A stretch of 56,955 bases of DNA from Rhizomucor pusillus (Eukaryota > Mucoromycota > Mucoromycetes > Mucorales > Lichtheimiaceae), in NCBI GenBank assembly GCA_900175165.2, contig FWWN02000228.1, positions 265-57,219 on the forward strand, in the 5' to 3' direction. Positions 23,854 through 36,316 of the stretch are shown in pieces; positions within the stretch are counted from its first letter, which is position 1, and the number at the start of each line of letters is the position of its first letter. The position numbers and the translations under genes were made by a program. The notes beneath the pieces are model-generated. The model was not told where the DNA came from. It saw nothing but the letters and a program-made list of their open reading frames with translations, and made no database searches.

Positions 23854-24993
23854 ATGGCCGTCAAGCTGTATACCCCGGCAGAAGTCGAGAAGCACAACAA
23901 CGTCGACTCTTGCTGGGTCGTCTACAAAGGCAAAGTCTACGATGTTACGGAATTCCTCCGGGATCATCCCGGCGGTGAAGACTTGATCCTCAACTTCGCC
24001 GGCAAAGATGTGTCTGACGTTCTCCACGATGTCAACTACCACCCGCACTCAGATGCCATCTATGACATCTTTGAAGATTTTTACATTGGCCAGGTTGCTC
24101 AGGACCAGACGGCAAAGAAGCAAGATGAGCAGCAGCAAGTAGAGGAGCAGGAAGAAGAGATCGACTATAGCAAGGAAGATTTCCAACCCAATGTCACCGA
24201 TCTTGCGCTAGACGTCAAAAAGAATCAATTTTTGGACCTGCGAAAACCGCTTATTCCACAGATGCTAAGAGCCAACTTTACAAAGGAGTTTTACCTGGAG
24301 CAAGTTCACAAACCTCGGTATCTTCCTTACCCTGCTCCGTTCTTTGGTCATCCGCTTTTGGAACCTTTGAGCAAGACGGCGTGGTACGTTGTACCGATCA
24401 TCTGGCTACCTGTTGTAGCCTACCAGACCAAGCTCTCGCTTGATTACGGCCTTCCGGTGGCCACAGCCGTGTGTTTCGGTCTCGGCATCCTCATTTGGAC
24501 CCTGCTGGAGTATGGTTTGCACCGATTCCTTTTCCACGTTGACCAGTGGCTTCCAGACCACCAACTGGCCTTCACTCTTCATTTCACTCTGCATGGTTTT
24601 CATCATTATTTGCCCATGGACAGGTAAATTTTCAGGAATGCCCTTATCGATTTGGGGTGGAGATACTCATACGGGGGATTTTTTATCAGATTGCGGCTTG
24701 TGATGCCACCAGCTCTCAATGTGTTCATTTCCTATCCCTTAACGAGATTGGGCCATCTCTTATTCCCTCCCATCATTGCTCACGCCATTATTGCCGGCGG
24801 TTTCTTCGGCTACGTTCTCTACGACTGCATCCATTACTACTTGCATCACGCAAAGGTCTTGAAGTTCCACTTTAGCGAGATGAAAAAGTACCACATTGCT
24901 CACCACTACAAGAACTTTGAGTCCGGTTACGGCATCACCTCAAAGATGTGGGACTATGTGTTTGGCACCGTCTTGGAGTACAAGGATGATTAA
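23854..24993 (+). CDS. SCS7: Fatty acid 2-hydroxylase with N-terminal cytochrome b5 domain (Scs7-like)
   Basis: Two exons (23854-24623, 24690-24993) give 357 aa. Residues 5-85 are a cytochrome b5 domain with the heme motif HPGG at 38-41 and a second His in DVNYHPHSD. A Glu/Gln linker leads to a membrane hydroxylase domain. Its histidine boxes are seen as LHRFLFH, LHGFHHYLPMD, CIHYYLHH and HIAHHYKNF, and they bind two irons. The enzyme puts a 2-hydroxyl on the very-long acyl chain of ceramides in the ER. The start ATG at 23854 follows a pyrimidine-rich leader; upstream in-frame sequence does not fit the family. Confidence 0.95.
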
Positions 24994-25149
24994 TTTTTCC
25001 TATCTACTACTACATCTCTATTTTGATGGTCCTTTGTGTTTCTTTTCTCAAGTCTCCTCTCTCTGTCTTTCTTTGTTTATTCTAAACCTTGTTGTGTGCT
25101 GTTGTTTTGTCCACTCTACTACATCTTACTTGTTAATCTAAAGTATCTC

Positions 25150-25184
25150 CTCTCTCTGTCTCTGTCTCTGTCCCTGTCTCTGAC
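25150..25184. repeat. (TCTCTG)n-like tandem repeat in the FA2H 3' flank
   Basis: About five imperfect hexamer units (tctctg with a tccctg variant) between the convergent genes FA2H and HMG-CoA lyase. Confidence 0.85.
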
Positions 25185-25261
25185 TCTTTTAATAATACAT
25201 AACTCAACACATAATTTGTAACTTCGATTTTAATTGAAAATGCTTATCTTTTTATCTTGCT

Positions 25262-26577
25262 TTACAATTTAGCAGCTTTGGCAGCTTCTTTGCGTGCTTT
25301 AGCTACTATGAGTGCAGCTGCAGCTCTAGAGTTGGTTTCACGGCCCAATTGTTCTGAAATCCATCGACCGGTTTCAATTAGCTGCTCCAAGTTAATGTTT
25401 GTCTTTAGTCCCAAGCCATTCAGCATGTAAACAACATCCTCGGTTGCCACATTGCCCTTAGCACCGGGTGCATACGGACATCCGCCTAAATGAAGATTAT
25501 CAATATCTATATCTCAAGACATCACACTACCGGCGCCACGCATCTTACCGAGACCTGCCACCGAACTGTCTACGATGCGGACTCCGTACTACGATGACCA
25601 TGATGAATATTAGCTTACGTGCACCAGGGTATCCAAAGATAAATCTACCTCCAATGCCTTCAATATGTTAGCCAGTGCCTGGCCGTAGGTATCGTGACAG
25701 TGGACAGCGACCATCTCGACAGGCACTACTTTGAGAACATGCTCCAGCATGCGTGCCATCGACCCAGCTGTGCCTACACCGATGGTATCTCCCAAACTGA
25801 TTTCATAGCAACCGGCTTCCTGCATCTGCTTTGCCATCTCTGCCACTTTCTCGGGCGCCACCTCGCCTTCGTAAGGACATCCGAGGACACAAGAGACGTA
25901 TCTGTTTCAAGTCCAATAATTATTAAATCATTTTAACAATGTAATGATAAGAAAACTCACCCTCGAACTTTAAGACCCTGATCCAGTGCAGCCTTGGTTA
26001 CCTGGGTCAGACGCTGCATGGCTTCGGCTGTCGAGCAGTTTGTGTTCTTTTGGTTGAATGTCTCTGTGACTGCGGCAAACATCGCAACCTCCTTTGCACC
26101 GGCCTTGACGGCATTCTCCACACCACGGACATTGGGTGTCAGCACAGGATACGAAACGCCTGGATTCTTCTTGATACTCGTAAAGACTTGGTGGTTATCG
26201 CCCATCTAGGTTTTTGTCTTTTTTAACATCTTAAGCCTAGGGATTTTCTGCATATTATTATTTACCTGCGGTACCCATTTGGGGCTAACAAAACTTGTTA
26301 CTTCAACGACAGGCAGACCGGCGTTGGCGAGCCGTTCGATCAGCTCAATCTTGACAGGGGTAGGGATAACTTGCTTTTCATTCTGCAGACCGTCGCGTGG
26401 ACCGACCTCGACAATCTTTACAAAGTCATTGCTAGGTGTAGAGTACCGACGGGCAAACTGGAAAGCATCTTTAGTTCGCAAAGTAGGGAGCAAACTCGTA
26501 ATAACTTAGTACTTGACACATGCCTGTGTGTAAACTGGACGCTGCAGTGTACGAAGGGTACGTAACGATCGCAACAT
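25262..26577 (-). CDS. HMGCL: Hydroxymethylglutaryl-CoA lyase
   Basis: Six exons (26520-26577, 26266-26468, 25961-26205, 25649-25901, 25549-25588, 25262-25485) give 340 aa. Blocks are [15 protein letters not shown] (catalytic Arg), [50 protein letters not shown] (metal His) and the active-site Cys loop [14 protein letters not shown]. It cleaves HMG-CoA to acetyl-CoA and acetoacetate in leucine breakdown. The Arg-rich N-terminus ([14 protein letters not shown]) suggests mitochondria; the C-terminal AKL fits a PTS1 peroxisomal signal. The first splice is uncertain. The model here uses a GT donor; a GC donor after CAG (intron 26458-26523) would also be in frame and gives 335 aa. Confidence 0.93.
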
Positions 26578-26713
26578 GATCGTTCACAGAAGGAAAAAAG
26601 CAAGAGCAGCGAGATATTTCCCACGCCAATCTAAATACAGTGTACATTATGATAATTTATTGATGCAGTGATGATTAATGCAGGACATTTCCATATGTAC
26701 TAATGATTTTTTT

Positions 26714-28337
26714 TTATCGTCGTTGCTTCTTTCCGTAGTTCTTTCTAGACACTTTCTCCTCTCGATCTTCATCGTCGTCATCGTTACCGCGTGATCGGCC
26801 TCGCTTGGAGCCCTTGAATCCTCCTCGTTCCTTCATCTCTAGCGTGGCTATCCGGCCAGCTTCGCTGACACGTTCCTGCAGTTTCAGAACCTCATCCTTA
26901 TCTACAGGGAATAGATCCAACTGGCGACCCAAGTCCTTTTCAATACGCTGGATAAGTTCGACATCGTATTGCGTGACAAAGGTGACTGATTTGCCCGCTC
27001 TACCGGCACGAGCGGTACGACCGACGCGGTGGATATAATCTTTCGAAGATAACGGCACATCGTAGTTCAATACAACATCGACGTGAGGGATATCCAAACC
27101 TCTGTTCAACGAAATGTGGTCAGCATGATCTGACAAAGTCCGCTGCTCTTATTCGTGCATACCTGCTGGCTACATCTGTGGCAACCAGGATATTTCGCTT
27201 GCCTTGCTTGAACTTTTCCAAGGCACCCAAACGTTTTGCTTGTTCCATTTGACCGTGAAGCGGGATCGCTTGCAAACCGAGGTTTCGAAGCATAATTGCC
27301 AACCGCTGTGTATCGTTGCAAGTACGAGTAAAAACAATGACCGAGTTGCCAGCAAACTCGTTGAGCAAATATGCCATATAACATTCTTTGTGTTTGAGAG
27401 GGAAGAAGAGATAGTATTGCAATAATGTCTTGACAGTTGAATACCTTTTCACAATGTTAGCAAATTTCTCAAAGACAGACTGCATTTAAATATCTAAATG
27501 CTTACTTTGTGGCGACTTCGATCTTGACAGGTTTTGATAAACTGGCACGCTGCAACTTTTGTACTTTAGTCGTCATCGTGGCAGAGAAGAGAAAAGTGTT
27601 TCGTTCGCGTGGAATAACTCGAAGGATCTGGTCGATCTTTGGTCCAAAATCCATATCCAACAATCGATCGGCTTCATCCATTACGAGGTATTTGAGGTTG
27701 CGCAGATTGAATCCCTTCGTGTTCTCCAAATGGTCCTGCAAGCGACCGGGTGTGCAGACAATGATGTGCGGGTTCTTGGACAGTGCAATAGATTGAGCCA
27801 TCATCTCCATACCACCGACAATTACAGCGCAACGCACACCAATGTCTGAGCCTAGTTTTTCGAAAGTTTCGGCAATTTGGTACGCCAATTCTCTGAACAT
27901 GACATGCATTCAGTAAACAAGGCATATGCAAAGGATTCAAACAAATTATTTACCTTGTAGGTGCCATGACACAGGCAAAGAAAGGTTGCGGGTTATCCCA
28001 GAGCTTTTGGATAATGGGAATTGCAAAAGCCGCTGTTTTACCGGAACCCGTCTGAGCCAGACCAATAATATCACGACCTTCGAGTGCCCAAGGAATGGAT
28101 TCCAGCTGGATCTGTGTTGGGTGTTTGAAATTAAGCTTCTCGCAAGCGTCGCATAATTGTGGCAAGACACCCTGAAACATGTAAAAAATGTGCAGGAACA
28201 ATTCCATTAGAGACTATTATTCCAGTCTACCGATCTGCCGATTGCCAACTTACCAGCTCCGAGAACTTGGTTTCCTCGGGCTTCTTCTTTGACAATGCCT
28301 CAATGTCAATGGAAGGCTGGGTTTTGATCTCGGGCAT
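26714..28337 (-). CDS. RRP3: DEAD-box rRNA-processing helicase Rrp3/DDX47
   Basis: Five exons (28254-28337, 27954-28171, 27506-27892, 27163-27444, 26714-27101) give 452 aa. Q motif and motifs in order: [17 protein letters not shown] with [16 protein letters not shown] (I), APTREL (Ia), [10 protein letters not shown] (Ib), [12 protein letters not shown] (II), FSATMT (III), SVIVFTRTC (IV), ATDVASRGLDIP (V), [13 protein letters not shown] (VI). The ending NTKGF in the Ib region and the basic tail ([10 protein letters not shown]...KNYGKKQRR) match DDX47/Rrp3, which is needed for early pre-18S rRNA cleavages in the nucleolus. Closely related DEAD-box paralogues are the only alternative. Confidence 0.93.
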
Positions 28338-28423
28338 GATCTCAAATTACTTAGGAAACGATCGAGGAAAGAAAAAAATTGTGGGATGCAAAGCAGCAGA
28401 AAAGATGAAGATAAACTCCGCAT

Positions 28424-30929
28424 TCAAAGCAGTATGTCGTACAGGATTTGCAATCTTTTTACAAATTCATCATCCCCTTTCCGGCCTTCGTCCTTGACGT
28501 TGCTAGAGCAAGCAATGTTCAGTATTCTATACACGAGTTGAAAAAATGGAATATCTAACCTTAATCGATGCTTAATAGGATCAATCGTGATAATTCTGTC
28601 TTGGAGACCGCGATGATGCTCCTGGGCTGTCTTTTGATATGCACCTTCTAAGGTTGCTGCTATGGATTGATCTATCCTTCTCCCTCTTCTCTTAAGAATA
28701 GCTTGAATAACTACACCGACAACTAATATAGTCTTATGCAAGTACTCTGTTAATCTGTACAATATATCATCCTTGCACTGTGGGTTGACATACTGGAATA
28801 GATAACCATACACACAAGGAAAGCAAGCGAGATTTTATGTGCACCTCAGGAACTGGGAACTCTTGCCCTCGTAGCTCTCGACTCCACAATAGCATATGCA
28901 AATGACTCGCATATTTTACAGCAGCCAGGATGGCAAAGGACACTGTAAGATGGTACATAAACATACTGGGACAAAGGAAATAAACAAGTTCTTGACTACT
29001 ACCTAGGACCGATAGCTTGATCGAGCTTTGACTCAAGTGCAGGTGCTGCCGAAAGATAATACGCAGTATAGAGTACACCGGATGAATGACTATCATTATC
29101 ATTGCTAACACTCCAATAAGTGTGATCATCGAGCCTCCAAGATGATCTACGCACATTTACATACAAGGTTAACAGATGTAAAGCCAAGGATGAAATCAAG
29201 TTCCAATCTTACTGAATATGGAGGATGCTCGCTGAATGGCATCTGACAAACCGTTGAGTTGCGCACGGACATCACCGATATGATATTTAAGAACATCCAC
29301 AAGCAACACTGTCTCATTTAACATTTGATGCATTGAGTCTTTCACTTGAAAAGATAGCTTTGTCAAATCTCCAGTAACATTGGTTTGGATTATCTGAATT
29401 CCATTAGCGCCAGAGAATGAGAGATATTTCAACAAATTCAATATGCATATGACTAACTTGCATGTGCAGCAGATCATCCAATGTCCTTCTTTGCGTGAAA
29501 TATGATTCTCGAATCCCTTCTTGTAACATCTGTAGCTGTAAACTGGCTTCTTCAAATACCTGGTTTTCTTATAAGGTCAGAAAGGTAACAAAAGCACCCG
29601 GTCGGTAACCCTTCAACATGCCTCTCTTGTTGATTCTTTAAAATATACACCGAGATCATCTAACTGTTCCTTGCTCCAATCGACAATATCTTGTTGCAGC
29701 TGCTCCTGTGTTTCGAGAACAGTCTCAGCAGCTTGCTGTATCGACACCACCATGTCCATCAAGTTAAAGATCTCTCGAGTGGTGCGTGTCTGTGCATCGT
29801 TGACGTGATTCTCGAACAGAATCCAAAGGTCGGATTGAGATTGCCGTATAGCCTCCAAGGTACTTATTTCTTCGCGACGCCATTCCATCAAGCTCCTTTG
29901 TTGCTCACGTAGCAATTGAAAATGGCGAAGCTGGTGAACGGATATATTGCGATGCAGTTGCTCAAGAAGCTCTGTGATCAATGTGATAGATCGTTCTAAG
30001 CAAGCAGAACAGAAATAAACTAGAGTGGAAGGTATTTTTGCATACCTCGGTCCAAACGGTATCGCAATGCCTGGCACATCAACTCTGCGTCTCGAAAGTA
30101 ACCTGCATGCAACGGTTGCGATGTTAAAATAGTATACATACAATGTAAGAAAGATGCATATTGAGCTCACCACTGTAAGACGTCCATGTCTGAGGAATAT
30201 TTGCAAGCCGACTAGTACATGTTTATGTATGTAGTTAGAAGCCGTTTGTCTCAAATAGATGAAATTTCGTACCTGATGCAGTCTTCCGCATCTACGTCGC
30301 CACCCTGTGCGGCCTCTCGGCAGATCAAAGGGATAGGGATGCTGGCAGTAGCAAGCTCACACAGAGTAAGCTGCAAAGCATCTACAGTCAAGTATATAAG
30401 TCGTTTGTTTCTCGTTGAATATGTATCTAGGATAGATGTTATGTACGAAATATACTGCTTACATTGGATCTTTTTCTCTTGCTTGATAGTCAAGGATTGG
30501 CACCCTTTTTCTAGCGACTTGGTAGCAGCCTTGAAGCAATAATCATTTTTGCTCTGCAATGCTTGCAGTGTTTCTGTGAAAGCCCATTGAGAATGAATTG
30601 ACTACCTTTTTTTATGTCAAATCATTGGGATTTTGCTTACGCAAGCCGCGGTCGACAATGGCTTCGTCCTTGAAAGATATTTCGAACATGTCCTGTAATC
30701 GATCTAGAACATGTCCGATTGTTATCACACATAGAAGGCTGCATTCCATGCGTATGCTACCTTGAATCGATGCAATCCTGGTGTCACGCTTCCCAGTCTC
30801 CATATCAGGAACGACAATCTCCTTGTCTACTGCTGACCGTCTCAAAAAATATCGCCATCCGCTGCATTTGCTTTGCATAGAAAGGAATACAAGCAGGAGA
30901 GGCAATGCTCGATACTGCAGTATCTTCAT
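28424..30929 (-). CDS. Nuclear membrane fusion protein, Kar5/Tht1 (GEX1/Brambleberry) family
   Basis: Thirteen exons (30761-30929, 30641-30703, 30463-30573, 30273-30381, 30171-30211, 30046-30102, 29622-29995, 29458-29559, 29213-29393, 29003-29146, 28845-28942, 28560-28792, 28424-28502) give 586 aa. A signal peptide (MKILQYRALPLLLVFLS) comes first. A cysteine-spaced lumenal head follows (KNDYCFKAATKSLEKGCQSL, YALQLTLCELATASIPIPLI, DAEDCIR, ELMCQALRYRLDR), then about 200 residues of coiled coil, then two or three TM segments (ITLIGVLAMIMIVIHPV, VSFAILAAVKYA, TILVVGVVIQAIL) and a basic tail. Kar5-type proteins act at the inner and outer nuclear envelope in karyogamy. Intron 29560-29621 has a GC donor. 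Sequence in this family is weakly conserved, so the call rests on layout and Cys spacing. Confidence 0.7.
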
Positions 30930-31078
30930 TTTGGCGAATCCAGAAAGGAAATGAAAAAGGACAGAAAAGCTTTGCTGCTAGATCTGAATTCGTCGGCATG
31001 ACATTTTTAGTGCAAGAAATCCGACCGAGATTTTGGAGTATCACTGCTGCGGATCGTACCATACACTTTTGTGCTATT

Positions 31079-31393
31079 ATGCCCGGTATAATCAATCCAA
31101 CAACGACTTGTACGCTGACTTCACCGTACGAAATGTCTCCAGCTGAAAGCTATGAACGCTTACAGCAGTTCTTGGATACCTACGATACCACGCAGCGATT
31201 TACAGTAGACGACAATAATCATGACATGGGTTTACTGTGCGCTCATTTGCCCAGCGGCGAGATTCGAGCGACCACCGCACGGCTCAATCGAGAACAAATC
31301 AGTAACTTTATGAGAAGCCACGGTTTCCAGTGCTGGCAAGTAGGAGGAGAGTCTACAGCGATCGAGTGTACGAGACCTCCTACGTCGTCCTAG
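31079..31393 (+). CDS. Small hypothetical protein
   Basis: A single-exon frame of 104 aa from the ATG at 31079 (an upstream in-frame ATG at 30998 would give 131 aa). It contains SYERLQQFLDTYDTTQRFTV, LPSGEIRATTARLNREQISN and FMRSHGFQCWQVGGES. The composition is that of a folded alpha/beta protein, but I do not recognise it. It starts 150 bp from the Kar5-like gene in head-to-head orientation. It may be a gene, or an exon of a larger one. Confidence 0.5.
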   Translation: MPGIINPTTTCTLTSPYEMSPAESYERLQQFLDTYDTTQRFTVDDNNHDMGLLCAHLPSGEIRATTARLNREQISNFMRSHGFQCWQVGGESTAIECTRPPTSS

Positions 31394-31960
31394 ATATTTT
31401 TATGCACATCTATTACTATGTCCTCCTCCGTTACAAATTCGCTTAGCAAAGTGCATCTGTACTTCACTGGCTCTTGCAATAAATACATTAAACTCTTGTT
31501 TTCATGTATCAATCGAGACGTAGATTGTTCGGCAAACTTCCTGGATTCAAACATGAAATTTCATGTCCGGCTTCCCTTATTTGACGATTCGTTTCAAAGC
31601 TAAATGGTGACATGCACTTAAAATACCTGCTTGCTGTTAAAGAATAGCCTATCCTCAGAGCTCCTTGCATTGACAGCGTGGAATATGCGTTGTTATTTGT
31701 CGCAGCAATAGCACCGGTATAGTTCATCCGGGTCAGTTCATTGATTGCTTTTGCTCATAATCATCTACAGTCCTCTCTATTTCACTGTCCATACAATGCT
31801 TTACTTTTTCTAGATATTATATGCTGCATACTAGCTAAAAAGAATGAGAGGTTTGTGTGCAAAATTATTTGGTAAATTCATCAACTGTCCAGCAAGAAAC
31901 GTCGGGTCGGGATTACCGGATTGCCTGCAGCGGACGTTCTGTATATTCTTTAAGCAAGAC
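31394..31960. other. Intergenic before VPS18
   Basis: 567 bp, AT-rich, no recognisable gene on either strand. The last 120 bases are in frame with VPS18, but that extension does not resemble the family. Confidence 0.45.
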
Positions 31961-34900
31961 ATGTCTCTCATTGACGATTTCAATGAGGCCGTTGACGCTG
32001 CAGTCGGTCTCCCAGGCGTCAGCTTCGACCACTCCTACGCGGGCACGAATGGGTACAGCGCTGGCTTCGATGGAGCCGAGAATGTTCGGGTACGTAGACC
32101 GCCGTTCGCCTGACACGTAAGGAGAAACTGCACAACCGAGTGCTGACAGTTTCATTTCAGCTGGAAACCGGATATGTGTCTATATCTTCAGGATTTGGAC
32201 AAGCTGAGCAGCCTATATTTGCCTTGGACTATGTTCAGTTCCAACTTCCCGCCGACCTTGTCGACCTGGCAGTATCTAACAATATACTTGTGATGGCTCT
32301 GGAGAGTTCACGTGTGCTACGCATCGACCTGGATAACCCCCTTGAAGTTGAAGGTAAAGCGATCGTACATCATAATTGCTGTGTAGATCGTGTTTATTTT
32401 CTCACAAAAAAGCGGTTTTGAATTTACAAAGATATTGAGGTAACACGTAAACCAAGCGACGGCAAGGTTACAAAGATCTTCTTCGATCCGACCGGACGGC
32501 ATTTGCTACTAACGACCGACCATGGCGAGAATTTTTATCTGTACGAGAAATGGAGACGCACAAAACAGCTATCGAAATTGAAGGCAAGTAAACCGCAACG
32601 TGATCAGACACTGTTGCCCGATACAGCGCAGTAACGGAGCATGCAACGGCAGGGTATCACGATATCTTCGGTTGCATGGAACAAGCAAGCAACATTGACG
32701 GATCCTTCTACACGCGAAATATTGATCGGTACACGGAATGGTCTTATCTACGAAACATGCCTCGAACCAACAGACGATTTCTTTCGACGCGAGGAAAAGT
32801 ATTTCAAACAAGTATACTCTATCCACGAAAGCACAATGCCTATTACAGGCTTGCATTTCGAGCAATTTCCCGTTAATAGCCGCAAATATTTTGTAATGGC
32901 TACCACACCCACGCGGATATACCAGTTTGTTGGATACGTCGGTCCGTCCAGTGTTAACGGTACGAGGCAGTCACCTGGATATAATGACGCAGAAGATCGT
33001 GGCGAGAGGGCAATGTTCGAAGGATTGTTCTCCAAGTATGATGTTAATCCAGGTACAATCCCGCTATCTGTATTCAAGCAACCAGAATGCTCATCGGCCA
33101 ATTATTACTTCAGGTTTCCAAGAACTCCCAGGAGATCTTCCATTCAGTGAACTACATTTTTTCAGTAAATTCCATGAATTGCAACAACAAGGTGTTGCCC
33201 AGTCTTTTGCTTGGTTGACAGGTAAGGAATGGTACAATGATTTGATATATGTTGTAGTCCGGTATATTTAACGTGTTTTTGAAATAGGTCCTGGAATCTA
33301 CCACGGTGATCTAGTATTTGGATCGCAAGAAGTCGGCGATAGCGTTATTGACAGTGTACAACTATTACAGTACGTAAACTAACGGTATCTGATCGAGACT
33401 TTTCATTTATAAGTTGCGCTTTTTTATACAGATATCCTGCCGTTTCCCCTGAAGATGGCCTTGGAAAAGTAGTAACGGAAACGCCCATCTCGTTAGCGCT
33501 TACAGAATTCCACTTTCTTTTGCTTTACAAGGATCGCATCCGAGCGATCTGCCAACTCAATGACCAAATTGTTTATGAAGAGATGATCCCGATAGTATGT
33601 CTGATCAATGACAATTTTGAGAGATATATATGCTAACAAGAAACATCGTAGCAAAAGGACGAAACGATCATCAGCATGGCTGTGGACGATATTAAGAAGA
33701 CTTTTTGGATATTTACCAACCAGTCTATCTACGAACTGGTAATCAAGAACGAAGAAAGAGACGTATGGAAGCTGTACCTTGAGAAAGGACAATACGACAC
33801 CGCGCTGCAGTACTGCAAAGATCCAGCGCAAAAGGACAAGGTGTACACTGCTCGAGCCAGAGACTATTTCGATCAGCGAAGATACCAAATGAGTGCCAAA
33901 TATTTTGCAGAAAGCACTGTACCTTTTGAAGAAGTGTCATTGAAGTTTGTGGAGAAGGACGAACGGGATGCACTGCGCGTTTACCTTATAAGCAAATTGG
34001 AACGATTCAGAAAAAAGGTAAGAAGGAAATCCTATCACGTTGAGAAACGGCGACTCATCTGCCCTTTAGGATCTAACACAAAAGACGATTGTTGCGACGT
34101 GGCTCACAGAATTATATTTATCCAAACTGAACGATTTGGAAGATATGATATCTTCCGCGCATTGCGCTCCCGTTGGCATTGTCCAAGATTCTGCTACCAA
34201 CGGCACAGTAGCTCACAATCCGGCTGCATACTATGAGGAATTAGAAAGTGAAATCCGGGATGAATTCAAGACATTCCTAGATACATATCACAATATTCTA
34301 CACAAAGCGACTACATATAAACTTATGGCTAGTCACGGTCGAAACGAAGAGCTCTTATACTATGCAACCATTATTGGCGATCACGAGCGTGTGATTAGCC
34401 ATTGGGTGGTTGAAAAGAACTGGAGCAAAGCATTGGAAGTACTGAGCAAACAGGTATATAAACGCCAAGGAAACTTTAGAGATCTACATAGGCCGCCTCA
34501 TATCTTTTTAACCAGGCGAAACCGGATGTTTTTTACAAATATTCGCCAATTCTCATGGAGAACGCACCGTACGAGACTGTGAATGTTTGGATGCGGCAAC
34601 CAAACTTGAACCCTCGCCAGCTTATTCCTGCCTTACTTCGTTACGATCATTCACGCACGGGAAAAGAAATGACTCAGGTACGGTTGATCGGAACATATTA
34701 AACAGCTAACAGGCTGCTAACTGCTTTGACAGAACCAAGCTATCCGATACCTTTCTTACATTGTGACATCACTGGGCAACACAGATCCAGCTATTCACAA
34801 CCTGTTGCTCACTTTGTATGCCACTGAACCCACCACAGACGAGACTGCATTATTGACCTTTCTCAAAAATGAAGTATGTCAAGGAAACTACTAGTTGCCT

Positions 34901-36182
34901 GCGTCTACGTGAAACTAACGAACATTTGAAAGGGTCGCGAAATGCACTACAACTTGGATTATGCTCTTCGCTTGTGCAGTCAGAATCAGAGAACTCAGAG
35001 TTGCGTGCATATATACAGCCAAATGGGTCTATATGAAGAGGCAGTGAATCTGGCACTGAAGGTTGGTTCTCGCCAATGAAAAATTACCACTATAGATCCA
35101 CTTGCTGACGCGGTACTTAGCATCATGATTTGGAACTCGCACGTATCAATGCAGATAAACCTGAAGACGACGATGCTTTGCGAAAGAAACTGTGGCTCAG
35201 TATTGCTAGTCACGTCGTGAAAGAAAATAAGGATATTAAGACGTAAGTCCTCAATTATATTGAAAGTGTAGTCTGGAAATTAATTTGTGAGCACTATTAT
35301 TACAGCGCTATGGAGTATCTGAGACAGAGCGATCTATTGAAAATTGAAGATATATTACCTTTCTTCCCTGATTTTGTTTTAATTGACGACTTTAAGGTGA
35401 GTACTCAAGAACGATGCCGCTGCAGCTATATCCTATACTAACAAATTTTTGGTTTCCTTTGAAGGATGAAATCTGCGCTGCGCTCGAAGAATACAATATC
35501 CACATCGAAGAGCTCAAGACGGAGATGGATGAAGCGACCAGGAGTGCTGACAGCATTCGCTTAGATATACGGGAATTGAAGAGCAGGTATGCATTCTGAA
35601 CGATTAACAAAGATACAACAGCTAATCGCTCTTTTGAATCCAGATTCGCCGTTATCAATGCAGTGGAAAAGTGCTACATTTGCAATTACCCATTGTTAAC
35701 CCGGCAATTCTACATTTTTCCCTGTCAGCATGCTTTCCACGGTGACTGTCTTATAAACAGAGTAAGTAAAAGCTGAAGTGCATAGCTTTTGTAAGGCGAT
35801 TATATTCTAAATACCAAATTATTAGACGACGAAGTATCTTCCAACGCGACAAATACGTCGACTCGCGAATCTTCAAGAGTTGTCGCGAGAACTTAATACA
35901 TCTCGAGGAATTTCTAGCCCAGTACCTGGTGGCAGCGGTGCAAGTCGCTCTTCAGCAACTGGAAACAGCCGTGGCATTGTCCTTCCCGGCGACGCTGCAG
36001 CTGCGGACGCAGCGCACGAGTCTCCTAGGAATGCACTTGCCCGAAGCGAGCAGCTCAAGGAGGAACTCGATGATATAGTGGCTAGCGAATGTGTGCTTTG
36101 CGGTGATATAATGATTCGATCTATTGATCATCCGTTCATCGGCGATGATGAGTTGGACGTAGTTAGCAGCTGGGCAATATAA
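31961..36182 (+). CDS. VPS18: Vacuolar sorting protein Vps18 (HOPS/CORVET core)
   Basis: Seventeen exons (31961-32089, 32161-32353, 32432-32583, 32653-33052, 33114-33221, 33288-33369, 33432-33594, 33652-34017, 34070-34453, 34516-34677, 34733-34873, 34933-35061, 35121-35242, 35306-35396, 35465-35586, 35644-35761, 35826-36182) give 1072 aa. An N-terminal beta-propeller (Pep3/Vps18 domain; ALDYVQFQLPADLVDLAVSN, TKIFFDPTGRHLLLTTDHGE, GPGIYHGDLVFGSQ) is followed by a clathrin-repeat solenoid (DVWKLYLEKGQYDTALQYCK, YYATIIGDHERVISHW) and a C-terminal RING-like finger (CYICNYPLLTRQFYIFPCQH near 926, CVLCGD near 1042). It tethers membranes before endosome-vacuole fusion. Intron 3 (32584-32652) has a GC donor. 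Confidence 0.95.
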
Positions 36183-36316
36183 GTAATATACCCCACTTTT
36201 GGATACGATCGGACTTTTGGTATTTTCACATGCGGAGCAAGATTGAGTATATATGCTGACTATATGATTTACCCCACATCGTTCGTTTCTTCCTCAGCGA
36301 GTGTTTCTCTCTCCTC

